A stretch of DNA of 64,000 nt. Source: Glandiceps talaboti. Its lineage: Eukaryota; Hemichordata; Enteropneusta; Spengelidae. How positions within the stretch are numbered: position 1 is the first letter of the stretch; each line of letters begins with the position of its first letter. Location of the stretch: NCBI RefSeq assembly GCF_964340395.1, contig NC_135565.1, forward strand, positions 10,636,742-10,700,741. Reading direction: 5' to 3'. The position numbers and the translations under genes are program-made. This document shows, piece after piece, positions 55,601 to 64,000 of the stretch. The notes under the pieces were generated by a model. That model was not told the DNA's origin. It was given only the letters and a program-made list of their open reading frames with translations, and searched no databases.

Positions 55601-58039
55601 GACACCTTAGTGCAAGCAATGCTCAGCTTTTTTGCAATATTGTGGTTGTTAAAAATGAATCTTATTTCTGAGTCAGCTTTGATAAGGCAGTTTAATTATT
55701 TGATTCTTTAAGAGAAAATTTAAATTCGAAAAATTTTGTCCAGCCGCAATTGGAGGTCTGCACAACAAGAGGAATATATTTTATAAATGTATTAACTTTA
55801 ACCCCAATATTTGCATCGCATGTGGTAATTTATAACTACTAGTTTATCAGTTGAGCTGATGATTAACGTCTGTTGTATGGGACTAAAGTTGTCTAAGCTC
55901 TGCCAGTCAATAAGGCCGGAACTTGCAAACCTGCCATCTTGAATATTGTGAATGTTGCATCATGGAAAATATAATGATAGCAAACTGCATGAGCTATAAC
56001 CCAATATGGACCTTTAAGTCCTGTAAGCAACAATATATATTGTATTAAAATACCTCTGTTAGGCCTAAAAAAAATTGTTTGGTTCCGGTTACCAGACCCC
56101 ACTACTTTTTCACACCAAACCTAAACTTTTTATACGTATTCGAGAAACAAATAATCACGAAGTCTCACAAGAAATAGTGGATGCGGAAACTGACATCAAC
56201 TTAAAAACACAATTAAAACTGTTCTTCCAATCTGTAAAGGCTGTACATCTGATGAAAAGAAACCAATAACACCGGGACAATATGGAAAACAACAGAAAAC
56301 ATAACTACCTGAAGTAGACACTCATACATGAAAAAAAAAAATTATATAAAAATAAATTGATAAATCTACCTACCCCACCTGTTCTAAAATTGAGCGTAAT
56401 CTGAACGACACAATTTTTACTGTTAAGCCTTATCACAATTTTATATTTGCATATAGATTCAGCAACTACCAAACTAGTGTTGAAAACAATTGAAGGAGAG
56501 ATGTATTATCCAGTGCAGATGTTTGACACGATTCAAACCATTCTAGACAAGTATGACAATTTGGTAACTAATAAAGACAAATCTAAAATGGCAGAGTATG
56601 TACTCAAACTTGGATTCCAAGACATGGCACTCAAGATTGTCAACTATAATGCTGCTACTACGGTTTGTGATATTTCTCCAATTCTACATTTGTTTTCATC
56701 TACTTTCTTCGAATTCAATAATATTGATTGACATTCCAAATTATGAACTACATCCTAGTATATATTCATTTTCACGGTGAAGTTTCCATGTTGTGATCAT
56801 TCTAAGCATTCTGCATAGGTTAATACTTGTAGTCCTTGAACCTTAACTTGCATGTACAGTAGTGCTACTTTACTTTGTACATGATGTACTTTATGATGGC
56901 TTTCAAACCTCTAACTTATGCTTCTTGAAGTTATTGGCAAGTTATGGATAGCCAACACTTATAGCTGAAGTTGCCAGAATTTGTGTGTTAACCAAATTAT
57001 ATGTGTGTGTGTGTGTTGTTGTTATTGTTGTTGTTGCCTTGTGCTTGTATTTCAGTGACAAATTACATGTGTGGGCCAGTTTTAATACTTTTAACCAATT
57101 TTATTGTTCAAACTCCAGATTCACCCACTACAACAACAATAGACTTGTTGCTGCGCCGGTTCCAAGATGTATTGCGTGTCTCTCCATACAATACCATGTA
57201 TTGTGTACATGCTGAGGGGTTTGCACGCACGACTCAGACCGTACCCTGTGTTCACTCGTAAAATCCCTCTCTATCATTGATGGTGTTCAGTCTTTGTTAT
57301 ATAAAATCACTCATAATCAAAGAGGTCAACATTTCTTTTTGTCATTTCCTCATAAAACAGTTATTTCAGATAAAGACAAAACAAGACTAACTGTAACAAC
57401 ATAATTGCTGTCCACTTACGCAATGCATCTTGAAACCGGAAAATCAACTATATATAAAAGACATACATGCAAATGAATCTCAAAGCACACAAATGTCTCA
57501 GGCAACCAATTTGCCAGAAAAAAACTAGATCATGTGGTGGTGTGAGTGGAGGGTAGCCTGAATTATTTTTGTTTTATATTTACACTATGTAGAACTCAAG
57601 GTCCTTGCCTAGTAACACTAGTGTTGATGAAAGGTTCACCATTAAGGGATTATGTAGTGCTCGTTTTCAATTACAACATATGGGTCATCTGCTGAAGAGA
57701 GATGTAAGAAGTGATCCCGACCCTCGAGTTTCTACATTTATACCAGACACATGGCAGGTAAGTACAAGAAATGATCAGTTTACATTCTTACCTGATACAA
57801 TTTGACAGGTAGAAATAATTATCTGATAATCAAAACTGCTGCAAAGCCTTGCTTTTTATAAAATAAAAAGTCTATTTTCAGTGACTTTAAAAGATTCTGT
57901 GTTTGAGTGTACTTTTTAAAAGAATATTTTTATGTACTGGTTGCATAGGGAGGGTAGCTAGCTAATGAATTTTCCATTGTACATGTATAATTGATAATAA
58001 AACAAAGAAAATAAGTTTACCCCAAATAAGACCCTTCAC

Positions 58040-58082
<43 letters not shown>

Positions 58083-59337
58083 TCATGGAGTTGAAGTTAT
58101 ATAAGGCCATTGTGCCAGTATAGGTCTGTGCAAGGGGTATTGGTTATACTATGTTATGATCATGCAGGAGACCTATTTTTTTCGGTATGGTGTTTTATCA
58201 ATTTATACTATAATTATTATTACTATATTATAAGTCTGAGTGGCAATTTTGATAATATCACTGTAAGGAATAAAAGTTACAATTTTACTATATTTTGTAA
58301 AATTTTGTTTATTACAGAGAGAGTTACTGGATGCTGTTGATAACAATGAATCAGCTGTGATAGTGGCACCGACTTCATCTGGTAAAACATTCGCATCATT
58401 TTATTGTATGAGGAAAATACTAAAGGAAGATCACGATGGCGTTGTCGTCTATGTTGCACCAACTAAAGTGAGTAATATGCAATATTAGAGCGGTACATGT
58501 ACTTGCAAGAGAAGCCATTACATCTGAATGGACTATTACATACTACCAAAAAAAGAGAGTGTAGATTTTCACCTAGGCAACATAAATTTGACAGCTGACA
58601 AAAATATTTTTGTTGCAAAATACACAAAATACAGACACTGATACAGTGACAGCACACATGCACATACAATGATACATTTTATTTATGTGAACAAAAAACC
58701 AAAATCTCTGTCAGAGACAATGATAGGATTCAAACACTCCACTTTTTCTTTGTGTTCACAGTGACATAAAATGTAACATTTTATGTGCATGCACACTACC
58801 AGTATTTGTTTGCGAAACTCATAACAACAAATGCGTGCGATGAAAAAAATAATTGTGTCACCCAATATAAAACTTTAATGCTTCTAAATTTAGGTAGTAA
58901 GTTGATGCATTCAAAAGAAATGTATACCCAATTTATTAGATGGCAAATGTAGAACAATATATATAATGCAGCTCATAAAAATATTAAGTAAAATCACTGA
59001 ATCAGATGTATTAGTAATTCTTTTAACTTAACACAGTGGAGGCAAGTCAGCTATGAACAAACTACATCTCGACAATTACTCTTATAAGAGAAGATCTGTA
59101 ATTTATCAGGTCTAGATCTTTATATTCTTAAATGTCACACCACCTCTAAATCTGTAAGTAAATTGAAGAAAAGAAACTCTGACTTGAAAAGCAAACATAT
59201 GGTATCTTTCTTTGTAGGCACTAGTAAACCAGGTGGCTGCTGAAATCAATGCCAGATTTAAAAAAGACCTTCCTGGTGGGAAAAGTCTGTATGGAGTATT
59301 TACTAGGGATATGAGAAAAGATACTCTCAATTGTCAG
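41200..59337 (+). CDS. DDX60: DDX60-like DExD/H-box helicase, 16 coding exons, 3' part outside the window
   Basis: Sixteen exons with AG/GT borders join without a frame break into 2985 nt, 995 codons: 41200-41534, 44007-44568, 45171-45278, 46070-46222, 47498-47659, 48023-48182, 49251-49463, 50936-51035, 51983-52101, 53278-53450, 54442-54490, 55179-55388, 56457-56662, 57593-57757, 58318-58467, 59218-59337. The family call rests on [16 protein letters not shown] (residues about 117-132), DPDPRV with FIPDTWQ before exon 15, motif I APTSSGKT (922-929), motif Ia YVAPTKALVNQV, then [10 protein letters not shown] and LNCQ. Vertebrate DDX60 is a cytosolic, interferon-induced SKI2-like helicase implicated in antiviral RNA sensing; that role here is inference. 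The first 110 residues are an acidic extension ([16 protein letters not shown]) not known to me from mammalian DDX60. Motif II and the C-terminal half would lie beyond 64000. No frameshift or stop is seen. Confidence 0.9.
41750..42560. repeat. three diverged tandem repeats of about 300 bp
   Basis: The motif CCATTCAAGTGTCTA recurs near 41759, 42067 and 42366. Each is followed by a TGACCTTTGACC-type segment and then, in the outer two, by AGGGGCAATTATG and ATCACAGACAC. The unit is about 300-310 bp. It occupies intron 1 of the DDX60-like gene. Confidence 0.6.
42940..43028 (-). mobile_element. MITE fragment G
   Basis: Matches the right end of copies D and F (CTACCCACCCTATTTTGAAA, then CAGAACAACACAATTTT, then TTTTGCC). 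Only this terminal portion is present. Confidence 0.55.
43121..43361. mobile_element. 241-bp foldback/MITE element with ~70-bp inverted termini and 9-bp target duplication
   Basis: The left end starts TAGACTGTCGACAGTCGTTC and the right end is its near-perfect inverted copy. Similarity runs inward about 70 bp to CGCCTCGCTCCG on the left and CGGAGCGAGGC on the right. CCAAATTAT flanks both sides (43112-43120 and 43362-43370). Long inverted termini with a 9-bp duplication resemble Mutator-like elements; the superfamily is inferred from this alone. Confidence 0.8.
43486..44006. repeat. ~35-bp minisatellite ending at the exon 2 acceptor
   Basis: About 15 units, each with GTGATGATGTCATTACATT then a TTRCTCCATG segment; the middle copies (43675-43900) are almost identical and the outer ones diverged. 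The last copy reads GATGTCATTCTATTGTTG and then TTACAG, so the repeat runs into the 3' splice site of exon 2. Confidence 0.9.
44007..44568 (+). CDS. DDX60: DDX60-like exon 2, conserved N-terminal block
   Basis: Residues 112-299. Contains [26 protein letters not shown] and FIMVADGD, the N-terminal block shared by DDX60 and DDX60L. The acceptor is the last copy of the minisatellite upstream. Confidence 0.9.
45171..45278 (+). CDS. DDX60: DDX60-like exon 3
   Basis: Residues 300-335, in phase 0 at both ends, between TTCTACACAG and GTAAGT. No motif by itself; called by frame continuity and splice sites. Confidence 0.75.
45655..46025 (-). mobile_element. MITE copy D, inverted orientation
   Basis: Left end GACCAATTTGGTTCTGG and right end TTTTTTATTAGGTC are the degraded inverted termini. 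The body contains the reverse complement of the family core (CTACCTACCCCACCTATTCT at the right). It lies in intron 3 of the DDX60-like gene, ending 44 bp before exon 4. Confidence 0.7.
46070..46222 (+). CDS. DDX60: DDX60-like exon 4
   Basis: Residues 336-386, phase 0 at both ends, between TTTCATAG and GTAATT. Open for 51 codons with a helical, Lys/Arg-rich composition. Confidence 0.75.
47498..47659 (+). CDS. DDX60: DDX60-like exon 5
   Basis: Residues 387-440 ([20 protein letters not shown] near its start), phase 0 at both ends, acceptor CAAACAG and donor GTAAGT. Confidence 0.75.
48023..48182 (+). CDS. DDX60: DDX60-like exon 6
   Basis: Residues 441-493 plus one base. The donor is GTCGGT, weaker than the others, but only this junction keeps the frame into exon 7. 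Confidence 0.7.
49251..49463 (+). CDS. DDX60: DDX60-like exon 7
   Basis: Residues 494-564 plus one base; begins [17 protein letters not shown] and ends in a Ser/Lys-rich stretch before GTAAGT. A (GT)n tract follows in the intron (49589-49628). Confidence 0.75.
49589..49628. repeat. (GT)n microsatellite
   Basis: About 20 GT units in intron 7 of the DDX60-like gene. Confidence 0.95.
50337..50820. mobile_element. foldback element with a 43-bp perfect inverted core
   Basis: The outer ends are ACCAACTGTATC (50337) and GATACAGTTGGT (to 50820). Inside, 50393-50435 and 50674-50716 are exact reverse complements over 43 bp (starting GCAGCAAGTTTCTC). The right arm also carries an internal duplication of CTGCTAGTAGGTAGTTTTAG. 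No coding capacity. It lies in intron 7 of the DDX60-like gene and ends 116 bp before exon 8. Confidence 0.7.
50936..51035 (+). CDS. DDX60: DDX60-like exon 8
   Basis: Residues 565-597 plus two bases; contains [17 protein letters not shown], resembling the VDKFAGD segment of vertebrate DDX60. Confidence 0.8.
51558..51904 (+). mobile_element. MITE copy E (GGCC-ended)
   Basis: Starts GGCCAAAAGAAATTGTG and ends GGAACCAAACAATTTTTTTT then GGCC. TTA precedes it and TTG follows. It is a somewhat diverged copy in intron 8 of the DDX60-like gene. Confidence 0.7.
51983..52101 (+). CDS. DDX60: DDX60-like exon 9
   Basis: Residues 598-637 plus one base; contains [18 protein letters not shown], which matches the family block with HWHSxKPLxDxYD. 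Confidence 0.85.
53278..53450 (+). CDS. DDX60: DDX60-like exon 10
   Basis: Residues 638-695; contains [10 protein letters not shown] and a Lys/Arg-rich end ([12 protein letters not shown]), as expected before the helicase core in this family. Confidence 0.8.
54442..54490 (+). CDS. DDX60: DDX60-like exon 11, 49 nt
   Basis: Residues 696-711 plus one base ([14 protein letters not shown]). Very short; supported by an AG acceptor, a GTATGT donor and phase agreement with exons 10 and 12. Confidence 0.65.
54620..54910 (+). mobile_element. LINE 3' end (copy 3), 5'-truncated, with short ATTG tail
   Basis: Contains the decayed ORF2 end [12 protein letters not shown] then [18 protein letters not shown] and a stop. 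The shared 3' UTR (CTATAGAAATTTG) and a short ATTG tail follow. It lies in intron 11 of the DDX60-like gene. Confidence 0.75.
55179..55388 (+). CDS. DDX60: DDX60-like exon 12
   Basis: Residues 712-781 plus one base; a helical region ending in [15 protein letters not shown]. The donor is GTACAA, chosen because it gives the phase needed by exon 13. Confidence 0.7.
56062..56429 (-). mobile_element. MITE copy F, inverted, with TTA target duplication
   Basis: A 368-bp copy with termini GGCCTAAAAAAAATTGTTTG and ACAATTTTTACTGTTAAGCC. TTA sits on both sides (56059-56061 and 56430-56432). The body is in the opposite orientation to copy A. It lies in intron 12 of the DDX60-like gene. Confidence 0.8.
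56457..56662 (+). CDS. DDX60: DDX60-like exon 13
   Basis: Residues 782-850; contains [20 protein letters not shown] then LKLGFQDMA, matching the family segment before the helicase domain. The acceptor lies 27 bp downstream of MITE copy F. Confidence 0.8.
57593..57757 (+). CDS. DDX60: DDX60-like exon 14
   Basis: Residues 851-905; contains [15 protein letters not shown] and [15 protein letters not shown], a strongly conserved lead-in to motif I in DDX60. Confidence 0.9.
58038..58083. repeat. (TTTA)n microsatellite
   Basis: About eleven TTTA units in intron 14 of the DDX60-like gene. Confidence 0.95.
58318..58467 (+). CDS. DDX60: DDX60-like exon 15, helicase motif I
   Basis: Residues 906-955; contains the Walker A motif APTSSGKT with Lys928 and Thr929 for ATP phosphate and magnesium binding, and the start of motif Ia (YVAPTK). 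Confidence 0.92.
59218..59337 (+). CDS. DDX60: DDX60-like exon 16, helicase motif Ia
   Basis: Residues 956-995; starts [10 protein letters not shown] and ends [10 protein letters not shown] then TLNCQ. Its last 19 nt and the donor CAG|GTAACT form the first unit of the minisatellite that fills the rest of the window. Confidence 0.92.
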
Positions 59338-62300
59338 GTAACTTGTCTGTGTTAGTATAGATACTCTCAATTATCAGGTAATTTGTGTCTGTGTAGTATA
59401 GATACTCTCAATTATCAGGTAATTTGTCTGTGTTAGTATAGATACTCTCAATTATCTGGTAATTTGTCTGTGTTAGTATAGATACTCTCAATTATCAGGT
59501 AACTTTTGTCTGTGTTAGTATAGATACTCTCAATTATCAGGTAATTTGTGTCTGTGTAGTATAGATACTCTCAATTATCAGGTAATTTGTCTGTGTTAGT
59601 ATAGATACTCTCAATTATCTGGTAATTTGTCTGTGTTAGTATAGATACTCTCAATTATCAGGTAACTTTTGTCTGTGTTAGTATAGATACTCTCAATTAT
59701 CAGGTAATTTGTGTCTGTGTAGTATAGGTACTCTCAATTATCAGGTAATTTGTGTCTGTGTAGTATAGATACTCTCAATTATCTGGTAATTTGTGTCTGT
59801 GTTAGTATAGATACTCTCAATTATCAGGTAATTTGTGTCTGTGTTAGTATAGATACTATCAATTATCAGGTAATTTGTGTCTGTGTAGTATAGATACTCT
59901 CAATTATCAGGTAACTTTTGTCTGTGTTAGTATAGATACTCTCAATTATCAGCTAATTTGTGTCTGTGTTAGTATAGATACTATCAATTATCAGGTAATT
60001 TGTGTCTGTGTAGTACAGATACTCTCAATTGTCAGGTAATTTGTGTCTGTGTTAGTATAGATACTCTCAATTATCAGGTAACTTTTGTCTGTGTTAGTAT
60101 AGATACTCTCAATTATCAGGTAATTTGTGTCTGTGTTAGTATAGATACTATCAATTATCAGGTAATTTGTGTCTGTGTAGTACAGATACTCTCAATTATC
60201 AGGTAATTTGTGTCTGTGTTAGTATAGATACTCTCAATTATCTGGTAATTTGTGTCTGTGTTAGTATAGATACTCTCAATTGTCAGGTAATTTGTGTCTG
60301 TGTAGTACAGATACTCTCAATTGTCAGGTAACTTGTGTCTGTGTTAGTATAGATACTCTCAATTATCAGGTAATTTGTCTGTGTTAGTATAGATACTCTC
60401 AATTATCTGGTAATTTGTCTGTGTTAGTATAGATACTCTCAATTGTCAGGTAATTTGTGTCTGTGTTAGTATAGATACTCTCAATTGTCAGGTAATTTGT
60501 GTCTGTGTTAGTATAGATACTCTCAATTATCAGGTAATTTGTGTCTGTGTTAGTATAGATACTCTCAATTATCAGGTAACTTGTGTCTGTGTTAGTATAG
60601 ATACTCTCAATTATCAGGTAATTTGTGTCTGTGTAGTATAGATACTCTCAATTATCAGGTAATTTGTGTCTGTGTAGTATAGATACTCTCAATTATCAGG
60701 TAACTTGTGTCTGTGTTAGTATAGATACTCTCAATTATCTGGTAATTTGTCTGTGTTAGTATAGATACTCTCAATTATCAGGTAATTTGTCTGTGTTAGT
60801 ATAGATACTCTCAATTATCAGGTAACTTTTGTCTGTGTTAGTATAGATACTCTCAATTATCAGGTAACTTTTGTCTGTGTTAGTATAGATACTCTCAATT
60901 ATCAGGTAATTTGTGTCTGTGTAGTATAGGTACTCTCAATTATCAGGTAATTTGTGTCTGTGTAGTATAGATACTCTCAATTATCTGGTAATTTGTGTCT
61001 GTGTTAGTATAGATACTCTCAATTATCAGGTAATTTGTGTCTGTGTTAGTATAGATACTATCAATTATCAGGTAATTTGTGTCTGTGTAGTATAGATACT
61101 CTCAATTATCAGGTAACTTTTGTCTGTGTTAGTATAGATACTCTCAATTATCAGCTAATTTGTGTCTGTGTTAGTATAGATACTATCAATTATCAGGTAA
61201 TTTGTGTCTGTGTAGTACAGATACTCTCAATTGTCAGGTAATTTGTGTCTGTGTTAGTATAGATACTCTCAATTATCAGGTAACTTTTGTCTGTGTTAGT
61301 ATAGATACTCTCAATTATCAGGTAATTTGTGTCTGTGTTAGTATAGATACTATCAATTATCAGGTAATTTGTGTCTGTGTAGTACAGATACTCTCAATTA
61401 TCAGGTAATTTGTGTCTGTGTTAGTATAGATACTCTCAATTATCTGGTAATTTGTGTCTGTGTTAGTATAGATACTCTCAATTGTCAGGTAATTTGTGTC
61501 TGTGTAGTACAGATACTCTCAATTGTCAGGTAACTTGTGTCTGTGTTAGTATAGATACTCTCAATTATCAGGTAATTTGTCTGTGTTAGTATAGATACTC
61601 TCAATTATCTGGTAATTTGTCTGTGTTAGTATAGATACTCTCAATTGTCAGGTAATTTGTGTCTGTGTTAGTATAGATACTCTCAATTGTCAGGTAATTT
61701 GTGTCTGTGTTAGTATAGATACTCTCAATTATCAGGTAATTTGTGTCTGTGTTAGTATAGATACTCTCAATTATCAGGTAACTTGTGTCTGTGTTAGTAT
61801 AGATACTCTCAATTATCAGGTAATTTGTGTCTGTGTAGTATAGATACTCTCAATTATCAGGTAATTTGTGTCTGTGTAGTATAGATACTCTCAATTATCA
61901 GGTAACTTGTGTCTGTGTTAGTATAGATACTCTCAATTATCTGGTAATTTGTCTGTGTTAGTATAGATACTCTCAATTATCAGGTAATTTGTGTCTGTGT
62001 AGTATAGATACTCTCAATTATCAGGTAACTTGTGTCTGTGTTAGTATAGATACTCTCAATTATCTGGTAATTTGTCTGTGTTAGTATAGATACTCTCAAT
62101 TATCAGGTAATTTGTCTGTGTTAGTATAGATACTCTCAATTATCAGGTAACTTTTGTCTGTGTTAGTATAGATACTCTCAATTATCAGGTAACTTTTGTC
62201 TGTGTTAGTATAGATACTCTCAATTATCAGGTAATTTGTGTCTGTGTAGTATAGGTACTCTCAATTATCAGGTAATTTGTGTCTGTGTAGTATAGATACT

Positions 62301-64000
62301 CTCAATTATCTGGTAATTTGTGTCTGTGTTAGTATAGATACTCTCAATTATCAGGTAATTTGTGTCTGTGTTAGTATAGATACTATCAATTATCAGGTAA
62401 TTTGTGTCTGTGTAGTATAGATACTCTCAATTATCAGGTAACTTTTGTCTGTGTTAGTATAGATACTCTCAATTATCAGCTAATTTGTGTCTGTGTTAGT
62501 ATAGATACTATCAATTATCAGGTAATTTGTGTCTGTGTAGTACAGATACTCTCAATTGTCAGGTAATTTGTGTCTGTGTTAGTATAGATACTCTCAATTA
62601 TCAGGTAACTTTTGTCTGTGTTAGTATAGATACTCTCAATTATCAGGTAATTTGTGTCTGTGTTAGTATAGATACTATCAATTATCAGGTAATTTGTGTC
62701 TGTGTAGTACAGATACTCTCAATTATCAGGTAATTTGTGTCTGTGTTAGTATAGATACTCTCAATTATCTGGTAATTTGTGTCTGTGTTAGTATAGATAC
62801 TCTCAATTGTCAGGTAATTTGTGTCTGTGTAGTACAGATACTCTCAATTGTCAGGTAACTTGTGTCTGTGTTAGTATAGATACTCTCAATTATCAGGTAA
62901 TTTGTCTGTGTTAGTATAGATACTCTCAATTATCTGGTAATTTGTCTGTGTTAGTATAGATACTCTCAATTGTCAGGTAATTTGTGTCTGTGTTAGTATA
63001 GATACTCTCAATTGTCAGGTAATTTGTGTCTGTGTTAGTATAGATACTCTCAATTATCAGGTAATTTGTGTCTGTGTTAGTATAGATACTCTCAATTATC
63101 AGGTAACTTGTGTCTGTGTTAGTATAGATACTCTCAATTATCAGGTAATTTGTGTCTGTGTAGTATAGATACTCTCAATTATCAGGTAATTTGTGTCTGT
63201 GTAGTATAGATACTCTCAATTATCAGGTAACTTGTGTCTGTGTTAGTATAGATACTCTCAATTATCTGGTAATTTGTCTGTGTTAGTATAGATACTCTCA
63301 ATTATCAGGTAATTTGTCTGTGTTAGTATAGATACTCTCAATTATCAGGTAACTTTTGTCTGTGTTAGTATAGATACTCTCAATTATCAGGTAATTTGTG
63401 TCTGTGTAGTATAGGTACTCTCAATTATCAGGTAATTTGTGTCTGTGTAGTATAGATACTCTCAATTATCTGGTAATTTGTGTCTGTGTTAGTATAGATA
63501 CTCTCAATTATCAGGTAATTTGTGTCTGTGTTAGTATAGATACTATCAATTATCAGGTAATTTGTGTCTGTGTAGTATAGATACTCTCAATTATCAGGTA
63601 ACTTTTGTCTGTGTTAGTATAGATACTCTCAATTATCAGGTAATTTGTGTCTGTGTTAGTATAGATACTATCAATTATCAGGTAATTTGTGTCTGTGTAG
63701 TACAGATACTCTCAATTGTCAGGTAATTTGTGTCTGTGTTAGTATAGATACTCTCAATTATCAGGTAACTTTTGTCTGTGTTAGTATAGATACTCTCAAT
63801 TATCAGGTAATTTGTGTCTGTGTTAGTATAGATACTATCAATTATCAGGTAATTTGTGTCTGTGTAGTACAGATACTCTCAATTATCAGGTAATTTGTGT
63901 CTGTGTTAGTATAGATACTCTCAATTATCTGGTAATTTGTGTCTGTGTTAGTATAGATACTCTCAATTGTCAGGTAATTTGTGTCTGTGTTAGTATAGAT
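59319..64000. repeat. 40-42-bp minisatellite derived from the exon 16/intron 16 junction, running off the window
   Basis: Each unit begins AGATACTCTCAATT, continues RTCAG|GTAAYTT and ends CTGTGT(T)AGTAT. The first unit is the true exon end plus donor; the rest fill intron 16 to the window edge, about 110 units by length. Variants include TATCTGGTAA, TATCAGCTAA, a TACTATCAAT form and a rare TAGGTACTC form. The rare form and other variant strings recur in the same order with spacings of 1202, 1325 and 1160 bp, which shows a higher-order repeat. No exon or other element was seen inside it. Confidence 0.97.

Noticed and set aside
57118-57261. Open segment after an AACTCCAG acceptor-like site, between exons 13 and 14
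   Set aside because: Exon 13 (phase 0) joins exon 14 directly into conserved DDX60 sequence. Inserting this segment has no family support and lacks a good donor.
60000-63893. Four identical 68-residue frames (starting MCLCSTDTLNCQ)
   Set aside because: They are translations of the 40-42-bp minisatellite, repeated because of the higher-order repeat. They show no protein features beyond the shared repeat.
59319-64000. Possible CRISPR array
   Set aside because: Units are contiguous, with no unique spacers, in an intron of an animal gene. It is a minisatellite.

Overview
This window looks like nuclear DNA from an invertebrate animal. It is AT-rich, with intron-split genes, very long microsatellites, truncated non-LTR retrotransposon tails and several MITE-like families. 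The mix of a DDX60-family antiviral helicase gene with two intronless histamine-H3-like receptor genes would fit an invertebrate deuterostome such as a hemichordate or lancelet. The species cannot be fixed from the sequence, and a lophotrochozoan is not excluded.

Layout. 685-6137 (minus) is a complete three-exon gene for a 466-residue protein with a disordered Arg/Asp/Tyr-rich N-terminus, one filamin-type Ig repeat and a C-terminal MIB/HERC2 domain. 6138-17286 has no recognisable gene; it holds a 280-bp (GA)n tract, a foldback element (9782-10354), a diverged dispersed repeat and simple repeats. 17287-18597 (minus) is an intronless class A receptor with the residues diagnostic of histamine H3/H4 receptors. 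18598-32454 is intergenic, with a MITE, a MITE fragment, a LINE tail and large (TATG)n/(CT)n arrays. 32455-33567 (minus) is a second, diverged H3-like receptor that has lost Asp2.50. 33568-41199 is intergenic, with LINE tails, a near-perfect 42-bp-arm hairpin and a MITE.

41200 to beyond the window end (plus) is a DDX60-like gene. I could join 16 coding exons in one open frame (2985 nt, 995 codons), from the start codon through the conserved DDX60 N-terminal block to helicase motifs I and Ia. The gene continues past the right edge. Its introns are full of transposons: four MITE copies or fragments, a 241-bp foldback element with a 9-bp target duplication, another foldback element with 43-bp perfect arms, and a LINE tail.

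The most unusual observation is that two splice junctions of the DDX60-like gene have become minisatellites. The last 19 nt of exon 16, together with its 5' splice site, start an array of 40-42-bp units filling 59319-64000 (roughly 110 copies), so the intron carries about 110 copies of the CAG|GTAA donor. The array has a higher-order period of about 1.16-1.33 kb. At the other end of the gene, a roughly 35-bp minisatellite (43486-44006) ends with a copy that is itself the 3' splice site of exon 2. The functional genes show no evident shared pathway; the two receptors are paralogues, and the helicase gene is separate.
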